From Sedimenticola selenatireducens DSM 17993 (lineage in GTDB: Bacteria > Pseudomonadota > Gammaproteobacteria > Chromatiales > Chromatiaceae): DNA of 64,000 bases. The notes below the pieces were generated by a model. The model was not told where the DNA came from and searched no databases. It worked only from the letters and a program-made list of their open reading frames with translations. Positions 56,266 through 64,000 of this stretch are shown here, in pieces. A program made the position numbers and the translations under genes. The stretch lies in NCBI RefSeq assembly GCF_000428045.1, contig NZ_ATZE01000009.1:1-64000 (forward strand). The letters run 5' to 3'. The number at the start of each line of letters is the position of its first letter. Within the stretch, counting starts at the first letter, position 1.

Positions 56266-57261
56266 TTGTCCAACAATAATCCCGACCTCTCATGGGAGAT
56301 ACACTTTCCCTTGGTAACCAACCCACTGGTGCTAAAGGCCTGGTTCAAGGCAATGGGAGCCACCTATCTGATTGCCATGCTTATCATGGCGGCGATTTTC
56401 ATCGGCACTGGTGAACCGGAAGCGTTACCGATGCTGGCAGTCGGATTTGCCCTGGCGATTACCGGTCTGACCCTGCTGGGGCTGCTGATCATGTTGCTGT
56501 TGTTTGGCAACCGCTTCCATGCCCGCTTCACCCTCACCGACAAGGGCATAGTCTATGAGAGTCTGGACAGCCGTGCTCGTACCCTGGCGCGCATGGCGGT
56601 GGTGGCCGGTGCCCTGGGCGCCAGTCCCCGCACGGCCGGCGCCGGACTCCTGGCAGTGAGCAATGAGCGGGTCGACCTTGCCTGGAGCGGCGTCTGTGAG
56701 GCCCGCTACCATCCGAAGCAACGCACCATCGTTATCAGGAACCAGTGGCGTGATCTGCTGCAGCTCTACTGCAGCGAAGAGAACTATGAGGCGGTGAAGC
56801 GGCGCGTGGAAAGCCGGCTCGCCTCGCAAAATACCACGGCGAGCGCGGCTGCATCACGTTCACCACTGCCCGAAGCGCTGCTGGCGACCGCGCTGGTGGT
56901 GGCCGCCTGCCTGCCGCTGTTTGCCATGAATGATATTACCGGTCTGGATATCTTTGTCCCCCTGCTGATTCTGCTGTTCAGCCTGGCCACGGTATGGCTG
57001 ATTCCCCTGTTCGGCTGGGTCGTGTTACCCCTGGAAGGTTATGTGCTACTCCATATCGGTGTCGCATTGGTCAAGTCGAGCGAGCTGAAGTTGGTCACCA
57101 CCTATCGTTTCAGAAAGTATGAATTGCTCGACGCCGGCGAGTGGATTCTCCTGGTATTGGCCGTGGCCGGCATGACCTATCTGGCGCTGATTTCATGGCG
57201 TGCCGTGCATGGACGGCTGGTGCCGGTGCTGTTTCGGGACCGGGTCGGGGCGGGGCAATGA
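56266..57261 (+). CDS. Multispanning membrane protein of unknown function
   Basis: Protein of about 331 residues with two helices at about 29-50 and 57-78, a soluble middle section (HARFTLTDKGIVYESLDSRARTLARM, then WSGVCEARYHPKQRTIVIRNQWRDLLQLYC) resembling a PH-like/YcxB-type fold, and three or four C-terminal helices. The TTG at 56266 has GAGGTG just upstream and gives MSNNNPDLSWEIHFPL; GTG 56254 in the same frame is the alternative. It follows the giant exported protein by about 70 bp on the same strand and is probably co-transcribed, perhaps as its membrane partner. Confidence 0.65.
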   Translation: MSNNNPDLSWEIHFPLVTNPLVLKAWFKAMGATYLIAMLIMAAIFIGTGEPEALPMLAVGFALAITGLTLLGLLIMLLLFGNRFHARFTLTDKGIVYESLDSRARTLARMAVVAGALGASPRTAGAGLLAVSNERVDLAWSGVCEARYHPKQRTIVIRNQWRDLLQLYCSEENYEAVKRRVESRLASQNTTASAAASRSPLPEALLATALVVAACLPLFAMNDITGLDIFVPLLILLFSLATVWLIPLFGWVVLPLEGYVLLHIGVALVKSSELKLVTTYRFRKYELLDAGEWILLVLAVAGMTYLALISWRAVHGRLVPVLFRDRVGAGQ

Positions 57262-57458
57262 GCCTGGGTGAGTGTGGTTGTAACTGTTGGGCCAACAATC
57301 AGTAGAGATTGATAAAGATAGCTGTTCCTTTCTATTGATATATCTGGATAAAGTGCCTGCCCTGCGCTAAGTTTAAACTAAGCTGTGATAATAAAAACAG
57401 CGTCGGGTTATTGTCGGCCTCGATGCATGCAATCCGCCAACCGCATTGGAAATAGGAA

Positions 57459-60400
57459 ATGACGAGACACAAGGGGAATACCCTGCTGCAGCAAATGATG
57501 GATAACCTCGCTGGCTATCCTGATTCCAGATTCAACAAAAAGGACCGCGCCCAGATCGAACAGATGCTGGGCTTTTATTATCGGCATATACCGGTATCAG
57601 ACCTGGAATCAACGGCAATTGCCGATCTGGTGGGTGCGGTTATTGCTCACTGGCAACTGCTAAGGGTGCGGACGGGAGCCACGCCTTCGGTGCGGGTCTA
57701 TAACCCCAGTTTTGAAGAGCATGGATGGCAGTCTCCCCATACCATCATCGAGATTGTCACCACCGATCGGGTTTTCCTGGTGGACTCACTATCCATGGGC
57801 CTCAATCGGGCTGGCTTGACCATCCATCTTACGATACATCCCCTGATCCGCACTGTTCGTGATCAACTCGGACATTTGCAGGAGATCAGGTCACTGGGCG
57901 ACGAGGGTGGTGAAGTGGAGTCGTTGATCCATTTCCAGGTGGAAAAACAGCTCTCCGCCGATGTGCTTCATGCACTGGAAAAAATGATTCGCGATGTGAT
58001 CCGTGATGTGACTTACGCCAATACCGACTGGGAACCGATGAAACAGCGGGCCACAGTGATACGGGAGATTCTGTCTAAAGAGAAACTGCCCGTAGATGCG
58101 GCCCGGCAAGCGGAATCCTGTGAGTTCCTCAAATGGATTGAAGACGACCACTTTACCTTTCTCGCCTATTGCGAGTTTGACCTTGTCGACAAGGCGGGTA
58201 CACCGAGACTGCAACTGGATAAGTCCTCCCAGCTCGGCCTCTTTCAGGAGTCCTGTCTGAATGATCAACAGGCGGGGGCGGTGATACCGGTTGGGGGCGG
58301 TAAGGCTTATATCGCCGCACAGGAATTCCTGGTGGTGACCAAGTCCAATGCCAGGTCCACAGTGCATCGGCCCGCCTACATGGATTTTATCGGCATCAAG
58401 CGTTTCAACAGTCACGGTGAAGTGGATGGCCTCTATTGCCTGCTGGGTCTCTTTACCTCGGTAGCCTACAACAGTCCGCCAAAGGATATTCCATTGTTGC
58501 GACAGAAGACCCGCGAGGTAATCAGCCGCTCCGGTCTCTCCGCTTCCAGCCATTCAGGTAAGGCCCTGGAAAATATTCTCACCACCTTTCCCCGTGATGC
58601 ACTGTTCCAGACGCCGGTGGATGAATTGGAACGCTTGGCCATGGGCATTCTTGGTTTGCAGGAGCGGCAGCGCACACGCCTGTTTGTTTCCAGGGATCTG
58701 TTCAAGCGATTCTATTCCTGTCTGATTTATCTGCCCAGGGAGCGCTATTCGAGGGAGTTGAGATTGCGTATCCAGAAGGTATTGGTGAGGGCCATGAACG
58801 GAATCGAGGTGGAGTTCAGTACCCTGTTCACCGAATCGACCCTGGCGCGTATTCACCTGATTATTCACACGTCACCAGACAGTGAAATGGAATACAGTCT
58901 GGAAGAGCTGGAGCCACTGGTGATCAATGCAACCACCACCTGGCGGGATGAACTGCATACGGCACTGAATGAACAATATGGCGAGGCGAGGGGTTCGGAG
59001 TATTACAAAGCCTATGCAAACGCCTTTCCAAGCGGATTTCGCGAGGATTTTTATCCACGTACTGCAGCGACAGATGTGGCCAGGATTGAACGGGCGCGCG
59101 AGACTGGTGAGCTGGATCTTAATTTCTACCGGCCGATACTCGAATCCTCCGAGTATGTACATTGCCGGCTTTACTCCGCGACCAATCCGGTGCCGCTCTC
59201 GGATGTGATACCGATCCTGGAGAACATGGGGCTGACGGTATTCGGTGAACGGCCGTACCGCATCCGCCACCCCTCCGGGCATGTCTGGATTCATGACTTC
59301 TCCATGAGTTATTCCGGCGGCCAGGAGCGATTGACCGAGGAGAGCAGTCGGCTGTTCCAGGAGGCGTTTCTCAAGGTATGGGAGGGCGAAGTCGACAATG
59401 ACGGCTTCAATCAACTGGTTCTGGATGCCGGGCTGCAATGGAAAGAGGTGGTGCTGTTGCGTGCCTATGCGCGCTATTTCAAGCAGATAAAATTCCCCTT
59501 CAGCCGCTCCTACATTATTGAGAGCCTGACCCGCAATGCAGAGATCACCCGGCTGCTGGTGGACCTGTTCAACTTAAAGTTTAATCCGAAAAGCAAGGCC
59601 AAGGCGACGCAGATTGACTCTATCCTGCAGAAGATCGAGTCGCTGCTTGAGGCAGTGGCCAGCCTGGATCAGGACCGGATTTTGCGCAGTTATGTAAACA
59701 TTATCCAATCCACCCTGCGCAGTAATTTTTTCCAGCGGGATGCTGATGGCGAGACCAAGTCCTATATTTCATTCAAGGTTGATCCGCGCCAGGTAAGCGG
59801 CATGCCCCTGCCGATGCCGATGTTCGAGATCTTCGTCTTCTCCTCTCGTATGGAAGGGGTGCATCTGCGCGGTGGCAAGGTGGCCCGTGGCGGGCTGCGC
59901 TGGTCTGACCGGATGGAGGACTTCCGTACCGAAGTGCTGGGTCTGATGAAGGCGCAGATGGTGAAGAATACGGTGATCGTGCCGGTTGGCTCCAAGGGTG
60001 GATTTATAGTCAAGCGCCCACTGGATGGCCTGGCGCGTGAACAGATGATGGAGGAGGTGGTGTTCTGTTATCGCACCCTGCTTAAGGGGATGCTGGATAT
60101 CACCGACAACCTGAAGAGTGGAGCCGTCGTGCCGCCCGTTGATGTAGTGCGCTATGACGAGGATGATCCCTACCTGGTGGTGGCGGCGGACAAGGGCACC
60201 GCCACCTTCTCGGACATCGCCAACGGTGTGGCCGATGCCTATGGCTACTGGCTGGGCGATGCCTTTGCTTCCGGTGGTTCGGTCGGCTATGACCATAAAA
60301 AGATGGGTATCACCGCCCGTGGCGCCTGGGAGTCGGTCAAGCGCAATTTTCGTGAACTGGGGGTAAATATCCAGACTACGGACTTCCGGGTGCTGGGCAT

Positions 60401-62288
60401 TGGCGACATGTCCGGGGATGTGTTCGGCAACGGCATGTTGCTTTCCCAGCATATCAAGCTGGTGGCGGCATTCAATCACATGCACATCTTCCTGGACCCG
60501 GATCCCGATCCGGAAGTCACTTTCAAGGAGCGGGAGCGATTATTCAAATTACCGCGCTCCAGTTGGACAGATTACGACAAAAAGCTGATATCAAAAGGAG
60601 GTGGTATCTTCCCGCGCAGTGCCAAGTCCATCGCTCTGACCGATGAAGTGAAGGCGATGACCGGCGCCAAGGTCGACAAGATGACCCCCACAGAATTGAT
60701 CAACCTGCTACTCAAGTCGCCGGTTGACCTGATCTGGAATGGTGGTATCGGGACCTATATCAAATCCGAACTGGAGAGCCATGAGGATGTGGGTGACAAG
60801 GCCAACGATGCCCTGCGGGTGGATGGCAATGAGCTGCGTTGCAAGGTGGTGGGCGAGGGTGGCAACCTGGGCGTTACCCAACTGGGACGGGTTGAGTTTT
60901 CCATCAAGGGCGGCCTGATCTATACAGATGCCATCGACAACTCGGCCGGCGTCGACTGCTCCGACCATGAGGTCAATATCAAGATCCTGCTGGGCCAGAT
61001 CGTCGCCAATGGCGACATGACCGAGAAACAGCGCAATAAGCTGCTGGCGGAGATGACCGACGAGGTGGCCGAGCTGGTACTGGCGGACAACTACGCCCAG
61101 ACCCAAGCGATCAGCATGGTCGTATCCGAAGCGCCGGAACGCCTCAATGAGCACGCCCGCTTCATCGATTTTCTGGAGAGCGAGGGACGACTCAATCGTG
61201 AGCTGGAACACCTGCCCAGTAAGAAAGTGATCGCTGAACGGCAGGCCGCCAAGCGCGGCCTGACCAAGCCGGAAGTGGCGGTACTGCTCGCCTACAGCAA
61301 GATGACTTACTTCGAGGCCCTGATCCACTCGGATATTCCGGATGATGAATTTCTCGAAACCGAGTTGATCGAGTATTTCCCTGCGGTGCTGGGTGAGCGT
61401 TTCAGTAAAGAGATGCGAGCGCATCAGTTGAAGCGGGAGATCATCTCCACCCATCTGACCAACAGCATTGTGGAACACATTGGCCCCGGTTTCGGCTTTC
61501 GGGTGCGTGAAGAGGTCGGCACCAATATTGCCGGTGTGACCCGTTCCTATCTGGCTGCCAGCAAGATTTTCTCCACGGATGAATTATGGCGTGATATCGA
61601 AGCGCTGGATAATCAGGTAGCGACCTCGGTGCAGATGGAGATGATGCGCATGATCGCCCGCTTGATTGAGCAGAGCGTACTCTGGATACTGCGTGCGCGG
61701 CAGAACAGAATTGTGGTACGGGACCTGGTGGATTACTTCCAGGATGGCGTTCAGGAGTTGCTGGAACAGATGCCGAAACCACTGGCCTCCAAGGACCGGC
61801 TGGCACTCAATCGTCAGATCAAATATTACCTGAATGCCGGGGTTCCCCGGGAAGTGGCGCAGCAGGTGAGCCGTATTGTAATGCTTTCGTCGGCCATGGA
61901 TCTGGTGGAGGTGGCGAAGCAGCGCAAGCGGGAGATTCAAGTCGTCGCGTCGCTCTATTACAATCTCGGGTCCACTCTGGAGTTTCACTGGGTGCGGGAT
62001 CAGATCTCCAGGCTTGCCGTGCAGACCCATTGGCACAGTATGGCCAAGACCCGCCTGATCGACACCCTGAACAAGCATCAGCGGGATCTCACGGCGCAGA
62101 TACTGGTTACCGTAAAGAAACAGAAAAGCGCCAGGAAAATGATCGAGCAGTGGGCGGATGAATACCGCTTCGCCTATGACCGGCATCTGAAAATGATTGC
62201 CGATCTGAAGGCGCGGACTTCGGTGGACTTCGCCATGATGTCGGTGGTTGTGGCGGGTGTGGGGTCGCTGCTGAAGTCGGACGTGTGA
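57459..62288 (+). CDS. NAD-specific glutamate dehydrogenase, large (GDH-2/L-GDH) type
   Basis: Oxidatively deaminates glutamate to 2-oxoglutarate with NAD+; the 1609-residue length is typical of the approximately 180-kDa class. The N-terminal half carries ACT-like modules, and the catalytic part has VARGGLRWSDRMEDFRTE, GSKGGFIVKRP with an active-site lysine, VAADKGTATFSDIAN and the nucleotide-binding segment GIGDMSGDVFGNGML. Members are homo-oligomers regulated allosterically by amino acids and act mainly in glutamate catabolism. It is monocistronic here. Confidence 0.95.
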   Translation: MTRHKGNTLLQQMMDNLAGYPDSRFNKKDRAQIEQMLGFYYRHIPVSDLESTAIADLVGAVIAHWQLLRVRTGATPSVRVYNPSFEEHGWQSPHTIIEIVTTDRVFLVDSLSMGLNRAGLTIHLTIHPLIRTVRDQLGHLQEIRSLGDEGGEVESLIHFQVEKQLSADVLHALEKMIRDVIRDVTYANTDWEPMKQRATVIREILSKEKLPVDAARQAESCEFLKWIEDDHFTFLAYCEFDLVDKAGTPRLQLDKSSQLGLFQESCLNDQQAGAVIPVGGGKAYIAAQEFLVVTKSNARSTVHRPAYMDFIGIKRFNSHGEVDGLYCLLGLFTSVAYNSPPKDIPLLRQKTREVISRSGLSASSHSGKALENILTTFPRDALFQTPVDELERLAMGILGLQERQRTRLFVSRDLFKRFYSCLIYLPRERYSRELRLRIQKVLVRAMNGIEVEFSTLFTESTLARIHLIIHTSPDSEMEYSLEELEPLVINATTTWRDELHTALNEQYGEARGSEYYKAYANAFPSGFREDFYPRTAATDVARIERARETGELDLNFYRPILESSEYVHCRLYSATNPVPLSDVIPILENMGLTVFGERPYRIRHPSGHVWIHDFSMSYSGGQERLTEESSRLFQEAFLKVWEGEVDNDGFNQLVLDAGLQWKEVVLLRAYARYFKQIKFPFSRSYIIESLTRNAEITRLLVDLFNLKFNPKSKAKATQIDSILQKIESLLEAVASLDQDRILRSYVNIIQSTLRSNFFQRDADGETKSYISFKVDPRQVSGMPLPMPMFEIFVFSSRMEGVHLRGGKVARGGLRWSDRMEDFRTEVLGLMKAQMVKNTVIVPVGSKGGFIVKRPLDGLAREQMMEEVVFCYRTLLKGMLDITDNLKSGAVVPPVDVVRYDEDDPYLVVAADKGTATFSDIANGVADAYGYWLGDAFASGGSVGYDHKKMGITARGAWESVKRNFRELGVNIQTTDFRVLGIGDMSGDVFGNGMLLSQHIKLVAAFNHMHIFLDPDPDPEVTFKERERLFKLPRSSWTDYDKKLISKGGGIFPRSAKSIALTDEVKAMTGAKVDKMTPTELINLLLKSPVDLIWNGGIGTYIKSELESHEDVGDKANDALRVDGNELRCKVVGEGGNLGVTQLGRVEFSIKGGLIYTDAIDNSAGVDCSDHEVNIKILLGQIVANGDMTEKQRNKLLAEMTDEVAELVLADNYAQTQAISMVVSEAPERLNEHARFIDFLESEGRLNRELEHLPSKKVIAERQAAKRGLTKPEVAVLLAYSKMTYFEALIHSDIPDDEFLETELIEYFPAVLGERFSKEMRAHQLKREIISTHLTNSIVEHIGPGFGFRVREEVGTNIAGVTRSYLAASKIFSTDELWRDIEALDNQVATSVQMEMMRMIARLIEQSVLWILRARQNRIVVRDLVDYFQDGVQELLEQMPKPLASKDRLALNRQIKYYLNAGVPREVAQQVSRIVMLSSAMDLVEVAKQRKREIQVVASLYYNLGSTLEFHWVRDQISRLAVQTHWHSMAKTRLIDTLNKHQRDLTAQILVTVKKQKSARKMIEQWADEYRFAYDRHLKMIADLKARTSVDFAMMSVVVAGVGSLLKSDV

Positions 62289-62653
62289 CGAACGGTCATC
62301 CGATCTCCCCGGGTTTTTGGTCGGCTCGAACTCCGTTGAAATTATCCCCGTAGAGCGGCTTCAGTCGCGAAGGGGGATCGCAGCTCAAGCAGCTCCTGCA
62401 GGCCGTTCGTCCACCAGCAATCCGTACCGCTCCGCAGGCGGCCTGTCCCAGGGCCGCCAGACCGGCGCACTACCCGCCGGTCGCGGCCACTGCCGATCCA
62501 TCGGTTCAACTGTTATCAAATCGTTAGCTTTCCGTGATGTCGGCTGGATCTCTCCGCTGTTAAATAACCTCAAGCCAGCCGCAGGGACCAATGTTGCCCG
62601 TCATTGCTGGTGATTGTGCCGAAGGGCGAACAATACCTCTCAGGGAGAACGTT
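62289..62653. other. Intergenic region with degenerate REP sequence
   Basis: A degenerate GAGCGGCTTCAGTCGCGA palindrome near 62354 and a GC-rich inverted stretch (GGCCGTTCG, GGCGGCCTG, GGGCCGCCAG) follow the glutamate dehydrogenase. No gene or clear terminator is supported. Confidence 0.45.
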
Positions 62654-62926
62654 ATGTTGAAGAAAACCACAGTACTGAAAATCTGTTCTATGGCTATGCT
62701 GATATCTGTCGTAAGTGCTGTCACTGCCGGCGGCATGGTCAAGGATGGCGCTGGTCATCCGGTCATGGGCGTCGCACAGCCCATGATGGCCGACACAATG
62801 GACAAGATGGATAAAAAGCCGATGATGGATGACAAGATGGATAAAATGGACAATAAGCCGATGATGGATGACAAGATGGACAAGATGGAAGAGAAACCGA
62901 TGATGGATGACAAGATGAAAAAATAG
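62654..62926 (+). CDS. Exported Met/Asp/Lys repeat protein
   Basis: Small secreted protein of 90 residues. A signal peptide (KKTTVLKICSMAMLISVVSAVTA) is followed by repeats of a 13-residue unit, KPMMDDKMDKMDN-like, present three times with the last shortened (39-bp DNA repeats starting at 62816, 62855 and 62894). The composition resembles pentapeptide MXKDX repeat proteins. Regularly spaced methionines and aspartates suggest soft-metal or cation binding in the periplasm, as inference. GGGAGA precedes the ATG. Confidence 0.75.
   Translation: MLKKTTVLKICSMAMLISVVSAVTAGGMVKDGAGHPVMGVAQPMMADTMDKMDKKPMMDDKMDKMDNKPMMDDKMDKMEEKPMMDDKMKK
62816..62923 (+). repeat. 39-bp tandem repeats in the Met-rich gene
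   Basis: Units at 62816-62854, 62855-62893 and 62894-62923 (truncated) share the core AARCCGATGATGGATGACAA. The in-frame 39-bp length allows unit number to change without breaking the protein. Confidence 0.85.
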
Positions 62927-62935
62927 TCCAGACTC

Positions 62936-63152
62936 CAATCGGACATTGTATGTGGAGCCCGGTAGGTTGGGTTAGCCCGAAGGGCGTAACCCAACAATCG
63001 GACATTGCATGCGGAACAGAGCAGGGGCGGTATGATCGAAAATTGCGCATTTCAAGCCGCCCCTGCACGTTGCTGCTTGAACCCGAGTCAACATCCATCC
63101 CTGCCAGGAACAACCGGGTAGGTTGGGCTAGCCCAAAGGGCGTAACCCAACA
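62936..63152. repeat. Two GTAGGTTGGG-type palindromes with flanking duplication
   Basis: Palindromic copies are at 62962-62996 and 63118-63152, in the same orientation. The first is bordered by a 21-bp direct repeat, CAATCGGACATTG(T/C)ATG(T/C)GGA, at 62936-62956 and 62995-63015. They belong to the same family as the pair at 24-53 and 133-167. No gene is seen between 62927 and 63246. Confidence 0.7.
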
Positions 63153-63246
63153 AATAGGCGCGGGGGCGACAACGTTCAACCATTAGTCACCCGGCGGCAG
63201 GCCATGTATCATGTTTCCAGCGCAAGCGGCAGAGTGAGCATTACCC

Positions 63247-63954
63247 ATGACCCATCAAGTGCTGATTATCGAAGATGACCCGGATATCGCGCGCCTGGTG
63301 CAGCTCCATCTGAATGATATTGACTGCCAGGGTCACATTATCGGCAATGGCAATGAAGGGATCGCTGCATTTAAAAAAGATCATTATGATCTGGTGGTGC
63401 TGGATCTGATGCTGCCCGGCATGGATGGCCTTGCTGTCTGCCGTGAAATCCGCAAATCCGAAGGCTATGTGCCGATCCTGATGCTCACTGCAAAGTCTTC
63501 CGAACTGGACCGTGTTCTGGGTCTGGAGATGGGGGCGGATGATTACCTCACCAAACCATTCAGCGTGCTGGAACTGCAGGCCCGTATCAAGGCGTTGTTT
63601 CGAAGAACGGAAGCACTCACCGCATCGAAAGAGACCAAACCGGCGCAGGCGATCATCGACCGTGGCGATATCGTTATTGATGTAACGCGCCACCAGGTAC
63701 AGGTGCGGGGGGAACCGGTGGAGCTGACCGCCCGTGAGTTCGATCTGCTGCTGCACTTTGCCAGCAACCCCGGCTCCGTCTACTCACGCATACAGCTGCT
63801 GGATTCGGTCTGGGGCTATAACCACGAAGGTTACGAGCATACCGTCAACACCCATATCAACCGATTGCGCACCAAGATCGAGGCCGACCCGGCCAATCCG
63901 AAATACATCCTGACGGTATGGGGTGTCGGCTACAAGTTTGCCGAAACATGCTGA
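63247..63954 (+). CDS. OmpR/PhoB-family response regulator
   Basis: DNA-binding regulator of 235 residues. The receiver has acidic residues EDDPD near the start, the phosphoacceptor aspartate in LVVLDLMLPGMDG and the lysine in YLTKPF. The C-terminal winged helix (about 140-233) shows VELTAREFDLLLHFASNPG and VNTHINRLRTKIE. Its stop overlaps the start of a histidine kinase gene by 7 bp, so the pair form a classical two-component operon. The signal is unknown. Confidence 0.94.
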   Translation: MTHQVLIIEDDPDIARLVQLHLNDIDCQGHIIGNGNEGIAAFKKDHYDLVVLDLMLPGMDGLAVCREIRKSEGYVPILMLTAKSSELDRVLGLEMGADDYLTKPFSVLELQARIKALFRRTEALTASKETKPAQAIIDRGDIVIDVTRHQVQVRGEPVELTAREFDLLLHFASNPGSVYSRIQLLDSVWGYNHEGYEHTVNTHINRLRTKIEADPANPKYILTVWGVGYKFAETC

Positions 63955-64000
63955 GGACACTCTATGCAAAACTGGCAGTCGGACTGGTGGTGTTGTTTGT
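63948..64000 (+). CDS. Sensor histidine kinase, 5' end only
   Basis: An ATG at 63948, inside the end of the response regulator gene, opens a frame encoding MLRTLYAKLAVGLVVLF, a basic start and the first membrane helix of a typical membrane-bound sensor kinase. The window ends before any diagnostic domain; identification rests on overlap with the OmpR-type regulator. Confidence 0.7.
   Translation, partial: MLRTLYAKLAVGLVVLF

Overview
The window looks like a piece of a free-living or symbiotic gammaproteobacterial chromosome. Supporting this are the ffs-dnaX-ybaB-recR block, HspQ, a 180-kDa-class NAD-glutamate dehydrogenase, class II fumarase next to small respiratory-type genes, multi-PAS GGDEF/EAL proteins, and short palindromic intergenic repeats of the GTAGGTTGGGTTAG type common in sulfur-oxidising Chromatiales-like genomes. 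The lineage is inferred from gene content only; no rRNA is present. There are no insertion sequences, prophage genes, CRISPR arrays or tRNA genes that I can support.

Layout. 1-9.4 kb is signalling: a GAF/PAS HisKA_2 kinase facing an ANTAR response regulator with overlapping 3' ends, a DUF3135 gene coupled to a PAS-GAF-GGDEF-EAL protein, and a methyl-accepting chemotaxis protein. 9.4-13.8 kb holds hspQ, fumC, a PnbB/DUF4863-like gene, a hemerythrin and an FNR-type flavin reductase. 13.9-22.7 kb (minus strand) is a complete nine-gene V/A-type ATPase operon in the order H-C-I-K-F-E-A-B-D; its proteolipid keeps the ion-binding glutamate but has Val where the Na+-type rings have Gln. 22.9-24.2 kb is a small probable copper-handling set closed by a clear terminator. 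24.5-34 kb has a thiolase, a TRIC-family channel, thiol-redox proteins, a 1433-residue Cache-PAS5-GGDEF-EAL protein and a GNAT acetyltransferase.

34.2-44.5 kb is the most interesting part: a molybdenum/tungsten island. On the minus strand a likely operon encodes a tungstate ABC transporter (tupABC), a MOT1-type molybdate permease and MoeA. Divergent from it is an aldehyde ferredoxin oxidoreductase operon of the AorABC type (four-cluster ferredoxin, tungstopterin subunit, FAD/NAD subunit) followed by a MoaD-like protein and a small unknown protein. The 670-bp divergent region contains two palindromes of identical geometry (CGTTAT-N12-ATARCG, 24 bp), one lying on the -10 of a good tup promoter, and upstream of aorA a strongly structured leader (bipartite closing stem plus two hairpins) that overlaps a 46-codon ORF with its own Shine-Dalgarno. 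The logic suggested is import of tungstate, cofactor assembly by MoeA/MoaD-like proteins, insertion into AorB, and metal- or cofactor-sensing control by a ModE-type protein encoded elsewhere and perhaps by the RNA leader.

44.5-47.7 kb is the housekeeping block with the 4.5S RNA and a dnaX carrying an A9 slippery run with an immediate -1 stop, predicting a short gamma form. 48.9-57.3 kb holds a 2429-residue exported mosaic protein of unknown function and a membrane protein. 57.5-62.3 kb is the large NAD-glutamate dehydrogenase. The end has a Met/Asp/Lys repeat protein, palindromic repeats and the start of an OmpR-type two-component system cut by the window edge.
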